64,000 nt of DNA from Prevotellaceae bacterium (GTDB taxonomy: Bacteria; Bacteroidota; Bacteroidia; Bacteroidales; Bacteroidaceae): contig JAJPYQ010000032.1 of the NCBI GenBank assembly GCA_021204865.1, positions 12,048 to 76,047 of the forward strand, read 5' to 3'. The notes below the pieces were generated by a model that saw only the letters and a list, made by a program, of their open reading frames with translations, searched no databases and had not been told where the DNA came from. Shown here in pieces: positions 25,801 to 34,869 of this stretch (positions are counted from its first letter, which is position 1; each line of letters opens with the position of its first letter). The position numbers and the translations under genes were made by a program.

Positions 25801-25960
25801 GAGCGACCAGGTGACAAGGGAGTTCATGGCGGCGTTCCATCGCCAGTTGACCTCCGACGGCACGTGGGACAAGCGCCGGGCGTTCGAGGCTGCCCGAGCC
25901 CTCGTTAGGCAGAAGTACCCCGAGCCGTTCTACTGGGCGCCCTTCGTGATGCTCGACTGA
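22829..25960 (+). CDS. TPR-CHAT protease-like protein, exported
   Basis: A 1043-aa protein with a signal peptide (IRIIAAIALAALLSLPAFGQ). About 500 residues of tetratricopeptide-type helical repeats follow, for example QYDLALRYAEEDVRRMEG. A short helical region near 590-640 leads to a C-terminal CHAT domain (about 700-1043). The caspase-like dyad is intact: His886 in LHLATHGFYYT and Cys957 in VVLSACQTGQGEA, then FKKAGARAMVMTLWSVSD. CHAT proteases include eukaryotic separase-like and bacterial gasdermin-cleaving enzymes. Its partners here are the caspase, sigma and anti-sigma genes upstream. Confidence 0.9.
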   Translation: MRSIRIIAAIALAALLSLPAFGQIQETMNNAFALSKAKQYTEAADAFRSVREATSHKRTADERTLFGISSLMLSTCCYHSNQYEEGYLVAKALLTDVPEGVDKATVVQYYELNGYCVALDLMKNESRRYDEARQLLEELLPLADADMQERIAKRLPLAWYMQGSTLSIGLSDSEALECFLKAAKGFHEIGDTEDELSALARIASIKRSQNDFGGALEAYRQGASLASSTGSAEKLMTMLDGMSDVYSSLCSAEGMAAVESEMDSVARANTGNAKLQYAYNKRKGDEARGQGQLQLAELWYRKNDALAPEADMEGVQTIALRDLYQQMGQYDLALRYAEEDVRRMEGVSLEKPTAVALAYSDVAYIYRLMGDSLNCFRTLDKMFGYLNEIDEPRTQHVLYDARGLAYAYFKNYEAALKDYQKGDAIMATKYGEDDGDRVTLLALMGGAQGKLGNYEESRELYVKYAQRVKAVYGENSISYVCALYYLANAEALAGDLERGSQDYETAIALLRGVVKSQLPYTTPAEREALWANFTDMLSSMAPFALEMGATNDSFTRSCYDALVLLKAFLLETERTAYDIIKRSGTEADLEAFQEAAALESRIKDLQKSYSDNADEILTLSQELEQKNKALAARCRAYGDITSPMDVDYSQVREALREGDVLIDFTDYVSETRGRKYAAFVVSPGQEYPRLLPLFAEAQIDSLGARKPDNYYLEPVASSLRQLLWQPLEPYATEGKTVYYVPSQLLFNVALEAIPLEDGSILGDHYNFVRLSSAREVARYGQSLALTRGGERAVLYGGLHYDVDAQEMAREAAKYDLSPLLAMRGAAGGGTKPFEDLSGTKAEIEEVGRILTEGSVEVTTYSGADGTAESFLSLDGQAPAILHLATHGFYYTPQAAQSVDYLKGQTDAMRLSGLVFSGGNAAWLGKELPEGVLGGILTADDISRLDLQGAELVVLSACQTGQGEATSEGLYGLQRAFKKAGARAMVMTLWSVSDQVTREFMAAFHRQLTSDGTWDKRRAFEAARALVRQKYPEPFYWAPFVMLD

Positions 25961-25994
25961 GGCGGCTGCGACTCGTAGGGCTACAGCCCGAAAC

Positions 25995-26135
25995 TCCTTC
26001 ATTGGACAAGTCGTGGTTCCTTCATTGGACAAGTTCCAACTTGTGTATTGGACAAGTTGGAAGAGTTCCGTCGGAGGAGTTGCAAGAGTTCCGTCGGAGG
26101 AGTTGCAAGAGTTCCGTCGGAGGAGTTGGAAGAGG
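25995..26135. repeat. Two adjoining tandem arrays, 23-bp period
   Basis: ATTGGACAAG occurs at 26001, 26024 and 26047. GTTCCGTCGGAGGAGTTGCA follows at 26065, 26088 and 26111. Both have exact 23-bp spacing although their sequences differ. The rest of the gap up to 26230 shows nothing clear except GCGGTCGCTAAG, which is shared with the window start. Confidence 0.9.
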
Positions 26136-26230
26136 TCAGGCGAACGGGTTTTGGTCCGTCGTACGTCTCGTTGAGGCTTCTAAGCTCGAGGCTTTGCGGT
26201 CGCTAAGACTGGGCGGGTTCAGACCTCTCT

Positions 26231-27088
26231 CTACAGATAGTCCCTCAGCTGCTCCTTCCCTTGGCTAAGCCTGAGGCGTGTGGCTGCCTTCTCCTTTATC
26301 TGCCTGACGCGCTCGCGGGTGAGCGCAAGCGTCAGGCTTATCTCGTCGAGAGACATTGGCTTGCAGCCTATTCCGTAGTAGAGCCTCAAGACCCTTTGCT
26401 CCCGCTCGGGCAGCGTGGAGAGCACCGCGTCCACTTCCCGCTGGAGCGACTCGCGCTCGAGCCTTTGGTCGGTGGCTGGCTGGTCGCGGTTGGGCAAAAG
26501 CTCTGAGAGCGTTGTGTCCTCGCCGTTGGGCAGAGGTGAGTCGATGCTGGCGTGCCTGAGGTTCACTCCCAAGAGCTGCGTCACCCGCTCGGGCGGCATC
26601 TCGAGGGCCTCGCCAATCTGGTAGACCGACGGTGTGTGCTCATTCAGCTGCTCGAACTCGGCTATGTACTGGTATATCTTGTGCTGCTCCCCGAGCTTGT
26701 TCAGTGGCACTCGCACCATCCGCCCGTGGTCGGCAATGGCCTGCATGATGCTCTGCCTTACCCACCACACGGCGTAGGATATGAACTTGAAGCCTCTGGT
26801 CTCGTCGAAGCGCTCGGCGGCCTTCAACAGTCCCACGTTGCCCTCGCTGATGAGGTCCATGAGGTCCATGCCTTGCGAGGGGTATTGCTTGGCGACGGAG
26901 ACGACGAAGCGCAGGTTGCTGTTCACCATCTTGTCCCTCGCGTCTGTGTCCCCCAGGTGTATGCGCCGGGCAAGCTCGGTCTCCTCGTCGGGCGAGAGCA
27001 GGGGGTAGCGGTCGATCTCGCGGAGATATGCGTTCACGCTCTGAGTGTCCCTGAGCGTTATGCTTGGGTTCATCTTGATTTGTCGCAT
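26231..27088 (-). CDS. rpoD: Primary sigma factor (RpoD/SigA, Bacteroidota type)
   Basis: A 285-aa sigma-70 without the long N-terminal region of E. coli RpoD, as is normal for the Bacteroidota primary factor. Region 1.2 is TQSVNAYLREIDRYPLLSPD. Region 2 is NLRFVVSVAKQY and MDLMDLISEGNVGLLKAAER, with KFISYAVWWVRQSI. Region 4 is LPEREQRVLRLYYGI with helix-turn-helix LTRERVRQIKEKA. This is the factor expected to read TTG/TAnnTTTG promoters. The start MRQIKMNPS (27088) fits the family better than the codon two upstream. Its own -7 box is TACATTTG at 27130-27137. Confidence 0.96.
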   Translation of the reverse strand: MRQIKMNPSITLRDTQSVNAYLREIDRYPLLSPDEETELARRIHLGDTDARDKMVNSNLRFVVSVAKQYPSQGMDLMDLISEGNVGLLKAAERFDETRGFKFISYAVWWVRQSIMQAIADHGRMVRVPLNKLGEQHKIYQYIAEFEQLNEHTPSVYQIGEALEMPPERVTQLLGVNLRHASIDSPLPNGEDTTLSELLPNRDQPATDQRLERESLQREVDAVLSTLPEREQRVLRLYYGIGCKPMSLDEISLTLALTRERVRQIKEKAATRLRLSQGKEQLRDYL

Positions 27089-27129
27089 TGCCATTGTGTC
27101 AGGGTGGTTTAAGGGTTGTTCTTTAGATG

Positions 27130-27137
27130 CAAATGTA
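27130..27137 (-). promoter_or_regulatory. -7 box of rpoD
   Basis: TACATTTG on the minus strand, 42 bp before the rpoD start, followed by GC as is common here. No matching -33 TTG is seen. Confidence 0.5.
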
Positions 27138-27187
27138 AGGCTTAATATGGGTTCGCTTGAAGCTCGTCGCTGACTAATTGACCTGCT

Positions 27188-28729
27188 TTATTCCCACTCG
27201 ATGGTCGCCGGGGGCTTGGAGGAGATGTCGTAGCACACCCGGTTGACGCCCCTCACCTTGTTGATGATGTCGTTGGAGACGCGGGCGAGGAAGTCTTGGG
27301 GCAGGCGCGCCCAGTCGGCTGTCATGGCGTCGGTGCTGGTCACCGCCCGCAGTGCCACGGGCCACTCGTACGTCCTCTCGTCGCCCATCACGCCCACGCT
27401 GCGGATGTCGCTCAAGAGTATCGCTCCCGCCTGCCACACTTGGTCGTAGAGCGCGACGCCGTCCTGCTTGTACGAGCGAAGGGCCCGGATGAAGATGTCG
27501 TCCGCCTCCTGAAGCACCCGTATCTTCTCCCTCGTGACGCTCCCGAGGATGCGCACGGCAAGCCCCGGTCCAGGGAAGGGGTGGCGGGTGATGAGATGCT
27601 CGGGCATTCCCAGCTGCCGCCCGACGCGCCTTACCTCGTCCTTGAACAGCCACTTGAGGGGCTCTGAGAGCCTGAGGTTCATCTCCTTTGGCAGCCCGCC
27701 GACGTTGTGGTGGCTCTTTATGACCTTGCCCGTTATGTTGAGGCTCTCGATGCGGTCGGGGTAGATGGTGCCTTGCGCAAGCCACTTGGCGTCCCCTATC
27801 TTCCTTGCCTCCTCTGTGAACACCTCGACGAAGTCCCGCCCGATTATCTTGCGCTTACGCTCAGGCTCGCTGACGCCCTCGAGGTCGCTTAGGAACTTCT
27901 CGCTCGCGTCCACGCCTATGACGTTCAGACCGAGGCACTCGTAGTCTCGCATCACGCTGGTGAACTCGTCCTTTCGCAGCATGCCGTGGTCTACGAAGAT
28001 GCACGTGAGCTGCCTCCCTATGGCTCGGTTAAGCAGCACCGCGGAGACTGAGCTGTCCACACCGCCCGAAAGCCCGAGGATGACCCTGTCCTCGCCTATC
28101 TCGGAGCGCAGCTGAGCGACGGTGGTCTCGATGTAATTGGCAGCCGACCAGTCTTGCCTGCCCCCGCAGACACTGACCACGAAGTTGCGCAGGAGACGGC
28201 TTCCCTCCTCTGTGTGGAAGACCTCAGGGTGGAACTGCACGCCCCATACGGGCATGTCGTCTGCCGCGAAGGCTGCGTTCCTGACGCGGGCGGTGCTTGC
28301 AATGGCGTGGAACTTAGGCGGCAGGGAGGTTATCGTGTCCCCGTGGCTCATCCACACCTGACTGCCTGTATGGAAGCCTTGGAAGAGTGGGTTGGCGGTG
28401 TCGATGACGGAGAGGTTAGCCCGCCCGTACTCTCGGCTCGCGGCGGGCTCGACCGTGCCTCCAAGCTCGTGGCTGATGTATTGCGCCCCGTAGCAGATGC
28501 CAAGCACGGGCAGTTTGCCGAGCAGCTGCCCGAGGTCCATGCGGAAAGCCTGAGGGTCGCAGACGCTCAGAGGGCTGCCCGAGAGTATCACGCCAATAAC
28601 GTCAGGGTCGTCGGCGGGGAACTTATTATAAGGAAGTATCTCGCAGAAGGTGTCGAGCTCCCTGAGGCGACGTGCGATAAGCTGCGTCGTCTGGCTCCCG
28701 AAGTCGAGGATGATTATCTTTTGCTGCAC
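27188..28729 (-). CDS. guaA: GMP synthase (glutamine-hydrolysing)
   Basis: GuaA (513 aa) converts XMP to GMP with ATP and glutamine. The class I amidotransferase half has the nucleophile Cys79 in [10 protein letters not shown] and His/Glu in [13 protein letters not shown]. The ATP pyrophosphatase half starts at the P-loop [17 protein letters not shown] near residue 225. The C-terminal dimerisation domain ends [17 protein letters not shown], the normal end of the family. It starts 2 bp after the outer-membrane barrel gene on the same strand. Confidence 0.98.
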   Translation of the reverse strand: MQQKIIILDFGSQTTQLIARRLRELDTFCEILPYNKFPADDPDVIGVILSGSPLSVCDPQAFRMDLGQLLGKLPVLGICYGAQYISHELGGTVEPAASREYGRANLSVIDTANPLFQGFHTGSQVWMSHGDTITSLPPKFHAIASTARVRNAAFAADDMPVWGVQFHPEVFHTEEGSRLLRNFVVSVCGGRQDWSAANYIETTVAQLRSEIGEDRVILGLSGGVDSSVSAVLLNRAIGRQLTCIFVDHGMLRKDEFTSVMRDYECLGLNVIGVDASEKFLSDLEGVSEPERKRKIIGRDFVEVFTEEARKIGDAKWLAQGTIYPDRIESLNITGKVIKSHHNVGGLPKEMNLRLSEPLKWLFKDEVRRVGRQLGMPEHLITRHPFPGPGLAVRILGSVTREKIRVLQEADDIFIRALRSYKQDGVALYDQVWQAGAILLSDIRSVGVMGDERTYEWPVALRAVTSTDAMTADWARLPQDFLARVSNDIINKVRGVNRVCYDISSKPPATIEWE

Positions 28730-28731
28730 CT

Positions 28732-29499
28732 TTAGAACCTGTAGCCCAGGGTGATGCTGATGCAGAAGTTCTTGAGCTTGTCAGCGTTGTACTGATATTC
28801 TGTCCCGAAAGCATCGCGATACTCTCCACGGAGCATATCCGTCAAGCCCCAGTCGCAGCCCACGTTAACTGAATAGTGCTTCAGGTATTCCGCTCCGACA
28901 CGGAAGCCGATGCCCGTGTCGAAACGCTGGAAGCCCCAGCAAGCCATGTCGGCGTCCCCATTCTCCTTGAATGTGGCGTATTTGAAATTGGCTGTGTTGG
29001 CAGGGTAGCCTTCACGTTCTGTGTCGAACCGGTTGTGTCCTGCCACGCCAATCGCGAAGTATGGACCGAACTCACCGAAGATTCCCCAGTCGTCGCTGAA
29101 GTTGTAACGGAAGCCCACGTGGATGGGGATGGAGATGTAATGCTCGGTTACCTTGTGGGTTCCGGGGTACGGCACATTGTCTTCCTCGTCGTCAAAACGG
29201 CTTGGGTACTCCAGACCTTTCCGCTTTCCTCCTTTTTGCGTCCACTCCAGACCAAGGCTGATGTAGGTTCCGTGTGCGTCGGGCAGATAATACTCGCCTT
29301 TTATCGCGATGTCCACACCCGCTTTGTTGTTCATCTTGAAGCTGGTGCCGTCGATGATGTCGAAATAGCCGTGTATCTTTGACACATTCATCCCGAACTG
29401 TGCCTGCCACGAAAGCCCTTCCTCAGGCTCATGGTCGAGGGCTCTTGCGCTTGCAGCCCCGAGAAGGAGGACGATTGCCGCCAATAATGCTTTCTTCAT
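28732..29499 (-). CDS. Outer-membrane beta-barrel protein (PorT-like)
   Basis: A 255-aa exported protein. The signal peptide ([19 protein letters not shown]) is followed by [17 protein letters not shown] and alternating strands such as [15 protein letters not shown] and [17 protein letters not shown]. It ends ISITLGYRF with the terminal Phe used by BAM for barrel insertion. This fits the PorT/outer-membrane-beta-barrel group; the ligand or role is unknown. It is cotranscribed with guaA (2-bp gap), a pairing with no obvious functional link. The upstream promoter is divergent from gapA. Confidence 0.85.
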   Translation of the reverse strand: MKKALLAAIVLLLGAASARALDHEPEEGLSWQAQFGMNVSKIHGYFDIIDGTSFKMNNKAGVDIAIKGEYYLPDAHGTYISLGLEWTQKGGKRKGLEYPSRFDDEEDNVPYPGTHKVTEHYISIPIHVGFRYNFSDDWGIFGEFGPYFAIGVAGHNRFDTEREGYPANTANFKYATFKENGDADMACWGFQRFDTGIGFRVGAEYLKHYSVNVGCDWGLTDMLRGEYRDAFGTEYQYNADKLKNFCISITLGYRF

Positions 29500-29536
29500 A
29501 ATGGTGTTCTTTATGCTTTTGTTCTTGTTCCGCCAA

Positions 29537-29585
29537 CAAAATTAATGGATTTCCTGCGCACATACAAAAGAATTCTGTAACTTTG
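29537..29585. promoter_or_regulatory. Divergent -7 boxes for the barrel gene and gapA
   Basis: TAATTTTG on the minus strand (29537-29544) faces the barrel gene. TAACTTTG on the plus strand (29578-29585) faces gapA, with GCACC next to it as often seen after this box. Clear -33 TTG elements were not found. Confidence 0.55.
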
Positions 29586-29618
29586 CACCGCAATGAGGCA
29601 AAAAAGTCTAATCTCTAA

Positions 29619-30647
<1,029 letters not shown>

Positions 30648-30675
30648 CACGACTGGAGACCACACCTTAATAGCT

Positions 30676-30711
30676 ATAACCTCCTGACTGCCTTGCCAGG
30701 AGGTTATTTCT
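30676..30711 (+). terminator. Rho-independent terminator of gapA
   Basis: The perfect 11-bp stem ATAACCTCCTG/CAGGAGGTTAT with a 10-nt loop is followed by TTCTT. The best terminator in the window. Confidence 0.85.
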
Positions 30712-30723
30712 TACCTCTCCCGT

Positions 30724-31470
30724 ATGCCCTACGACCTCCTTACCATCCTCGGACCCACCGCCTCGGGCAAGACCAAGCTCGCCGTAAGGGTTGCCCGCAG
30801 GCTCGGGGCTGAGATAATCAGCGCCGACAGCCGTATGGTGTACCGGGGAATGGACATCGGCACGGGGAAGGACTTGCAGGATTATATGCTCGAGGGGGAG
30901 CAGGTGCCCTATCACGTCATAGACATAGCCGAGGCTGGCTACCGCTTCAACCTCTATGAGTTCCAGTGCGCCTTCCAGACAGCCTATATGGACATCCGAG
31001 AGCGGGGGCGCATCCCTCTTATGTGCGGCGGCACGGGCTTGTACATCGAGGCGGTGCTCAAGGGCTATAGGCTTGGGGCGGTGACCTTCCCCGAGAGGAA
31101 GAGCCTGACGATAGGCTTGCTCACCGACCGCGAGAAGCGCAGGGCGAGGATAACGGAGAGGCTTAAGCTGCGGCTTGAGCAGGGGATGGTGGACGAGGTG
31201 AGGCGGCTGCTCGAGACCGTGCCGGCAGAGCGCCTCCTTCGCTACGGGCTTGAGTACAAGTACGTCACGCTCTACCTCACGGGCGAGCTCTCCTTCGAGG
31301 AGATGCAGCGTAGGCTTGAGGTCGCCATCCACCAGTTCGCCAAGCGGCAGATGACGTGGTTCAGGGGGATGGAGGAGAGAAGGGGAGTGCCCATCCGCTG
31401 GCTCGACGCTGAGAGGGACGTGGAGGAGAACGCGGAAGAGATAGAGAGCCTATGGACCGCTGGGGCATAA
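30724..31470 (+). CDS. miaA: tRNA dimethylallyltransferase, short form
   Basis: MiaA adds the dimethylallyl group to A37 of tRNAs that read UNN codons. The P-loop GPTASGKTKLAVRVA is at residue 10, SADSRMVYRGMDIGTGK near 36, MCGGTGLYIEAVLKGY near 100, and HQFAKRQMTWFRGME near 210. At 248 aa it lacks about 50 residues of the helical insertion present in the usual enzyme of about 300 aa. Short paralogues exist in Bacteroidota beside a full-length copy; whether this one modifies tRNA is uncertain. It overlaps the next gene by 19 bp. Confidence 0.82.
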   Translation: MPYDLLTILGPTASGKTKLAVRVARRLGAEIISADSRMVYRGMDIGTGKDLQDYMLEGEQVPYHVIDIAEAGYRFNLYEFQCAFQTAYMDIRERGRIPLMCGGTGLYIEAVLKGYRLGAVTFPERKSLTIGLLTDREKRRARITERLKLRLEQGMVDEVRRLLETVPAERLLRYGLEYKYVTLYLTGELSFEEMQRRLEVAIHQFAKRQMTWFRGMEERRGVPIRWLDAERDVEENAEEIESLWTAGA

Positions 31471-32363
31471 TCTACAGCCCGAAGTCGGGCATCAAGCGCA
31501 CCCACCGCCGCTGGGAGGAGATACGCCTGCTGCTCGAAGAGAGGGGCGTACGTTACGACTTCGTGCAGAGCGAGGGCAGCGGCTCGGAGCGCAGGCTTGC
31601 GGCTATGCTCGCCCAGAACGGCTATGAGACGATAGTGATGGTTGGAGGGGACATAGCCCTGAGCCACGCAGTCAACGGCATAGCCTCCGTCGATGTTGGT
31701 CTGCTCAGTAAGCTGAGGCTCGGTGTCATCCCGAACGGGCACGTCAACGACTTCGCCTCCTACTGGGGCTTAAGGGACGATGACCCGCGGCTCTCGGTGG
31801 AGACGCTCGTCGGGGGCAGGGTGCGGAGGGTTGACCTCGGAGTAGTGGAAGGGGAGGCGGGCAGGCAGTTCTTCCTCAATTGCGTGAACGTGGGGCTCGT
31901 CGCCAGCATAGCCGACCTAAGGCACAAGACTTACCGCTTCTGGGGCTTGTCAAGTCTTAGCTACCTGAGCAGCATGTTCCTGCTCCTCTTCCAGCGGATG
32001 GAGACGAGGATGAAGCTCGCCGTCAACCACGAGACTATCGAGGAGCGACTGATGTCAGTGTGCATAAGCAACTGCCGCGGCTACGGGCAGACACCCAACG
32101 CAGTGCCTTATAACGGGATGCTCGACGTGTCCGTCATCTCCTGCCCGCAGGTGAGGCAGCTGTTCGTCGGCTTGTCGCTGCTCCAGCAGAGGCGTTTCCT
32201 CGCCTTCCGCCACGTGCGTCCCTTCCGCTCCGGGAAGCCCGTGCGTGTCCTCGAGACTGGGCAGGCCCGTGTGAGCGTCGACGGCTTGGTGTGCCCGCAG
32301 CTCAAGGCTCCCTTCCGCGTCAGCGTGCAGAGGGAGGCCGTCAACTTCATTATACCGGCTTAA
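31452..32363 (+). CDS. Diacylglycerol/lipid kinase-like protein with altered nucleotide motif
   Basis: A 303-aa member of the DAGK catalytic fold. The start WGIIYSPKSG and the glycine region are recognisable. However, the usual GGDGT nucleotide motif reads VGGDIALSHAVNGI (near residue 62), and the usual G(T/L)GND reads VIPNGHVNDFA (near 95). The C-terminal beta-sandwich (YNGMLDVSVISCPQVRQLF) is retained. In active enzymes this family phosphorylates lipids at the membrane. The changed motif leaves kinase activity in doubt. Translationally coupled to miaA by overlap. Confidence 0.75.
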   Translation: MDRWGIIYSPKSGIKRTHRRWEEIRLLLEERGVRYDFVQSEGSGSERRLAAMLAQNGYETIVMVGGDIALSHAVNGIASVDVGLLSKLRLGVIPNGHVNDFASYWGLRDDDPRLSVETLVGGRVRRVDLGVVEGEAGRQFFLNCVNVGLVASIADLRHKTYRFWGLSSLSYLSSMFLLLFQRMETRMKLAVNHETIEERLMSVCISNCRGYGQTPNAVPYNGMLDVSVISCPQVRQLFVGLSLLQQRRFLAFRHVRPFRSGKPVRVLETGQARVSVDGLVCPQLKAPFRVSVQREAVNFIIPA

Positions 32364-32371
32364 TCGCGAGT

Positions 32372-32411
32372 GCTATAGCCTGTTATACAGGCGTTACGAA
32401 GGGTGTATAAG
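32372..32411. repeat. Diverged copy of the 23-bp array unit of 20.3 kb
   Basis: In reverse complement, CTTATACACCCTTCGTAACG followed by CCTGTATAACAGG matches the CTGTATA-CACCCTTCGT units at 20320-20357. It lies between the convergent kinase-like and glycosidase genes, and contains the palindrome CCTGTTATACAGG. Confidence 0.55.
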
Positions 32412-32415
32412 AGGC

Positions 32416-34869
32416 TTAACGCGTCTCCAGTTTGAGTGTCTTCTTGAGCGAGGGCGTGCTGAGGTTGAGCGTCACCTTGCCCGCCTCGCGCTTGGAGCGC
32501 AGGATGACCTGCATGTAGCCTTGGCGCATGTTCTTCGTCGTAACGTCGTGGAAGAGATCGTCGGTATAGTGGTCGGCGTTGTCCATGGCGAGGAAGGTCG
32601 CCGCCCCCGACACGGTGACGGTCATCGGCTCTGAGAACGAGGGCACTTGCCTGCCCTTGCTGTCCACAGCGTAGACGTTGATGTACTGAAGGTCCATCCC
32701 GTCCGCCTTCCAGCCGTCAGGGGTCTCCGCCTCCACACGCAGCCCCGCTGCCTTGCCTGCCGTCTCTATCTGGTGACGTGCCACCTCCTCCCCTCCGTTG
32801 TAGGCCACAGCCAAGAGCGTGCCTCCCTTGCCGTAAGGCACGTCCTTCCACGTGATTATGCCTCGCTTGAACACGTCCGTCGTGTCGTTCGCTTGCCTCC
32901 CGAGGCTCTCGCCGTTGTCGATGAGTTCAACCTCCTCTGCGTTGGTGAAGGTGGTGACGTCCACGAGGCTGCCCTCTCGGCAGTTCCAGAAGGAGGTGTA
33001 CGTCTTCTGTCCTACGCTAACATCGTTCCAGTCCTGGCTCTCCTCGCCCGTCTTGATGCCTATTCTGACCACGGGCTCCTCGGGCTGGAACGCTCCCTTG
33101 ATGAGGTAAGCCTGAGGGTAGGGCTGGAGGGTGTGGGAGAAGAAGCTGTAGTTCCAGCCCTTCTTCGGCCACTTGTCCGCCTCCCCCCAGTATTCTATCG
33201 CTCCCCAGTAAGCCAGCCCTACGGTGCGGTCTCTGTCCATGCCGTAGAAGGGCGCTTGCAGCTGGTTGGTCACCGCCTCGCTCTGGTAGAGGATGAGGTC
33301 GGGCTTGTACTCGAAGTACTTGGGGTAGCAGTCCCATTGGTAGTTGAAGCTGTTAACCTCCGTGGCGCAGCCAAGCTCGGGAGGGGCGAAGTAGGTCTTG
33401 AACTCCTTCTCCTCACGGATTGCGCCTGCCCTTGCCGGGAACTGGGCGACGGTTGTCTTGCGTGTGGGGTCGTAGCGCTTCACCATCTCATTGAAGATGC
33501 GGTAGGTGGTTATGCCCCAGTCGTTGGTGTCGTAGCCGTTCCAGCCGTCTCTCGTCTGAAGCTCGTTGCCCAAGCTCCAGAGGACGACGCTCGGGCAGTT
33601 GCGGTCTCTCGTCACCCACTCTCGGATAAGGCTTGGCCAAAGCTGCATGAAGGGCTCTCTGCCTCCCCAGTATTCGTTGTCGCTCCACTTGTCTATAAGC
33701 TCGTCGACCACCAGTATGCCAAGCCTGTCGCAGAGGCGTGTCAGGCTCTCGCTGTAAGGATTGTGGCTGCAGCGTATGCTGTTGTAGCCGAACGCCTTCA
33801 TCTGCCTTAGCTGCCGCTCCAAACCCTTGTCGAAGGCGGCCGCCCCGAGCGCCCCGAGGTCGTGGTGGTTGGCAATGCCCTTGAGGAACACCTTCCTGCC
33901 GTTGAGCCTGAAGCCGAACTCGGGGGAGAACTCAAGGGTGCGAACGCCAAAGCTTTCCTGCCTGCGGTCTACAAGCACAGAGTCGGCGAAGACCTCAACG
34001 TCGACGGTGTAGAGATAGGGCGTGTCCAAGTCCCACCGCTTGGGAGTGGGTATGGTCATCAGGGGCAGGCGTAGCTCGTCGTGGGTGTGCTTGGTCAATT
34101 GGTTCATAGTGTCCTGCACCGAGGAGATGGCGTAGCCCTCAGCGTTCCACAGGGTAGCCCTGACGAGGGTGTTGTGCCTCTTGAAGCCGCACACGTCCAC
34201 TTGCACTTGCACTGTCGCCTCCTCGTCGCTAACCTCGGGGGTAGTGACGTAGATGCCGTGCCTGCCGATGTGCGTCGGGTTCTGAAGCAACAAGTAGACA
34301 TCACGGAAGATGCCTCCTCCCGTATACCAACGGCTGCCGTTCCTCTTGCCAGTGCTGGCGTAGACGGCGACCACGTTGTCCTCCCCGTAGGCGAGGTACT
34401 TGCTTATCTCCGCCTCGAAGCCGCAGTAGCCGTATTCGCTTGAGGCTACCTTCTGCCCGTTGACGTACACGTCGCTGTAGTACATCACGCCCCCGAAGTC
34501 AAGCACGACCTCCTTTCCTTGCCACGAGGTCTCTGCCTTGAAGGTCTTCCTGTACCAGCCTTCGCACATAGGCTTGAAGCCACGTGCGCCGCCAGCCTCC
34601 TCGTCCCAAGGCTGCTCGAACTGGAAGTCGTGGGGAAGGTCGAGCGTTCGCCACGCCGTGTCGTCGAAGTCCCTCTCGCTTGCCCCCTCGGGGTTGCCAA
34701 GCTGGAAGCGCCAGTCGAAGTTGAAGAGTGTCTTCTGCTGCTTGGCGAAGGAGGAGAAGTCCACGTTGGTCTCGGCGGCTTGCTCCGCCTGCCTCTCGTA
34801 TTGCTGCGCCCTTGCGCTTAGGGGCAGCAGGCAAGACACTAATAATAAGGTAAGGGTATGCTTGTTCAT
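32416..34869 (-). CDS. Glycoside hydrolase family 2 (beta-galactosidase-like), exported
   Basis: An 817-aa periplasmic enzyme with signal peptide NKHTLTLLLVSCLLPLSARA. The GH2 order is clear: sugar-binding jelly roll (RTLDLPHDFQFEQPWD near residue 70), immunoglobulin-like domain, then TIM barrel. NHHDLGALGAA is near 340, SIRCSHNPYSE near 365, and the acid/base Glu is in VLWSLGNELQ near 430. A C-terminal Ig-like domain with GWKADGMDLQYINVYAVDSKG is also present. The sugar substrate is undefined. The ATG overlaps the stop of the upstream WD40-like lipoprotein gene, so the two are coexpressed. Confidence 0.9.
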   Translation of the reverse strand: MNKHTLTLLLVSCLLPLSARAQQYERQAEQAAETNVDFSSFAKQQKTLFNFDWRFQLGNPEGASERDFDDTAWRTLDLPHDFQFEQPWDEEAGGARGFKPMCEGWYRKTFKAETSWQGKEVVLDFGGVMYYSDVYVNGQKVASSEYGYCGFEAEISKYLAYGEDNVVAVYASTGKRNGSRWYTGGGIFRDVYLLLQNPTHIGRHGIYVTTPEVSDEEATVQVQVDVCGFKRHNTLVRATLWNAEGYAISSVQDTMNQLTKHTHDELRLPLMTIPTPKRWDLDTPYLYTVDVEVFADSVLVDRRQESFGVRTLEFSPEFGFRLNGRKVFLKGIANHHDLGALGAAAFDKGLERQLRQMKAFGYNSIRCSHNPYSESLTRLCDRLGILVVDELIDKWSDNEYWGGREPFMQLWPSLIREWVTRDRNCPSVVLWSLGNELQTRDGWNGYDTNDWGITTYRIFNEMVKRYDPTRKTTVAQFPARAGAIREEKEFKTYFAPPELGCATEVNSFNYQWDCYPKYFEYKPDLILYQSEAVTNQLQAPFYGMDRDRTVGLAYWGAIEYWGEADKWPKKGWNYSFFSHTLQPYPQAYLIKGAFQPEEPVVRIGIKTGEESQDWNDVSVGQKTYTSFWNCREGSLVDVTTFTNAEEVELIDNGESLGRQANDTTDVFKRGIITWKDVPYGKGGTLLAVAYNGGEEVARHQIETAGKAAGLRVEAETPDGWKADGMDLQYINVYAVDSKGRQVPSFSEPMTVTVSGAATFLAMDNADHYTDDLFHDVTTKNMRQGYMQVILRSKREAGKVTLNLSTPSLKKTLKLETR

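Noticed and set aside
1-26135. The 23-bp tandem arrays as CRISPR
   Set aside because: Units abut without unique spacers, and there are no cas genes nearby.
32647-33810. Plus-strand ORF of 387 aa opposite the GH2 gene
   Set aside because: Shadow frame with no family pattern.
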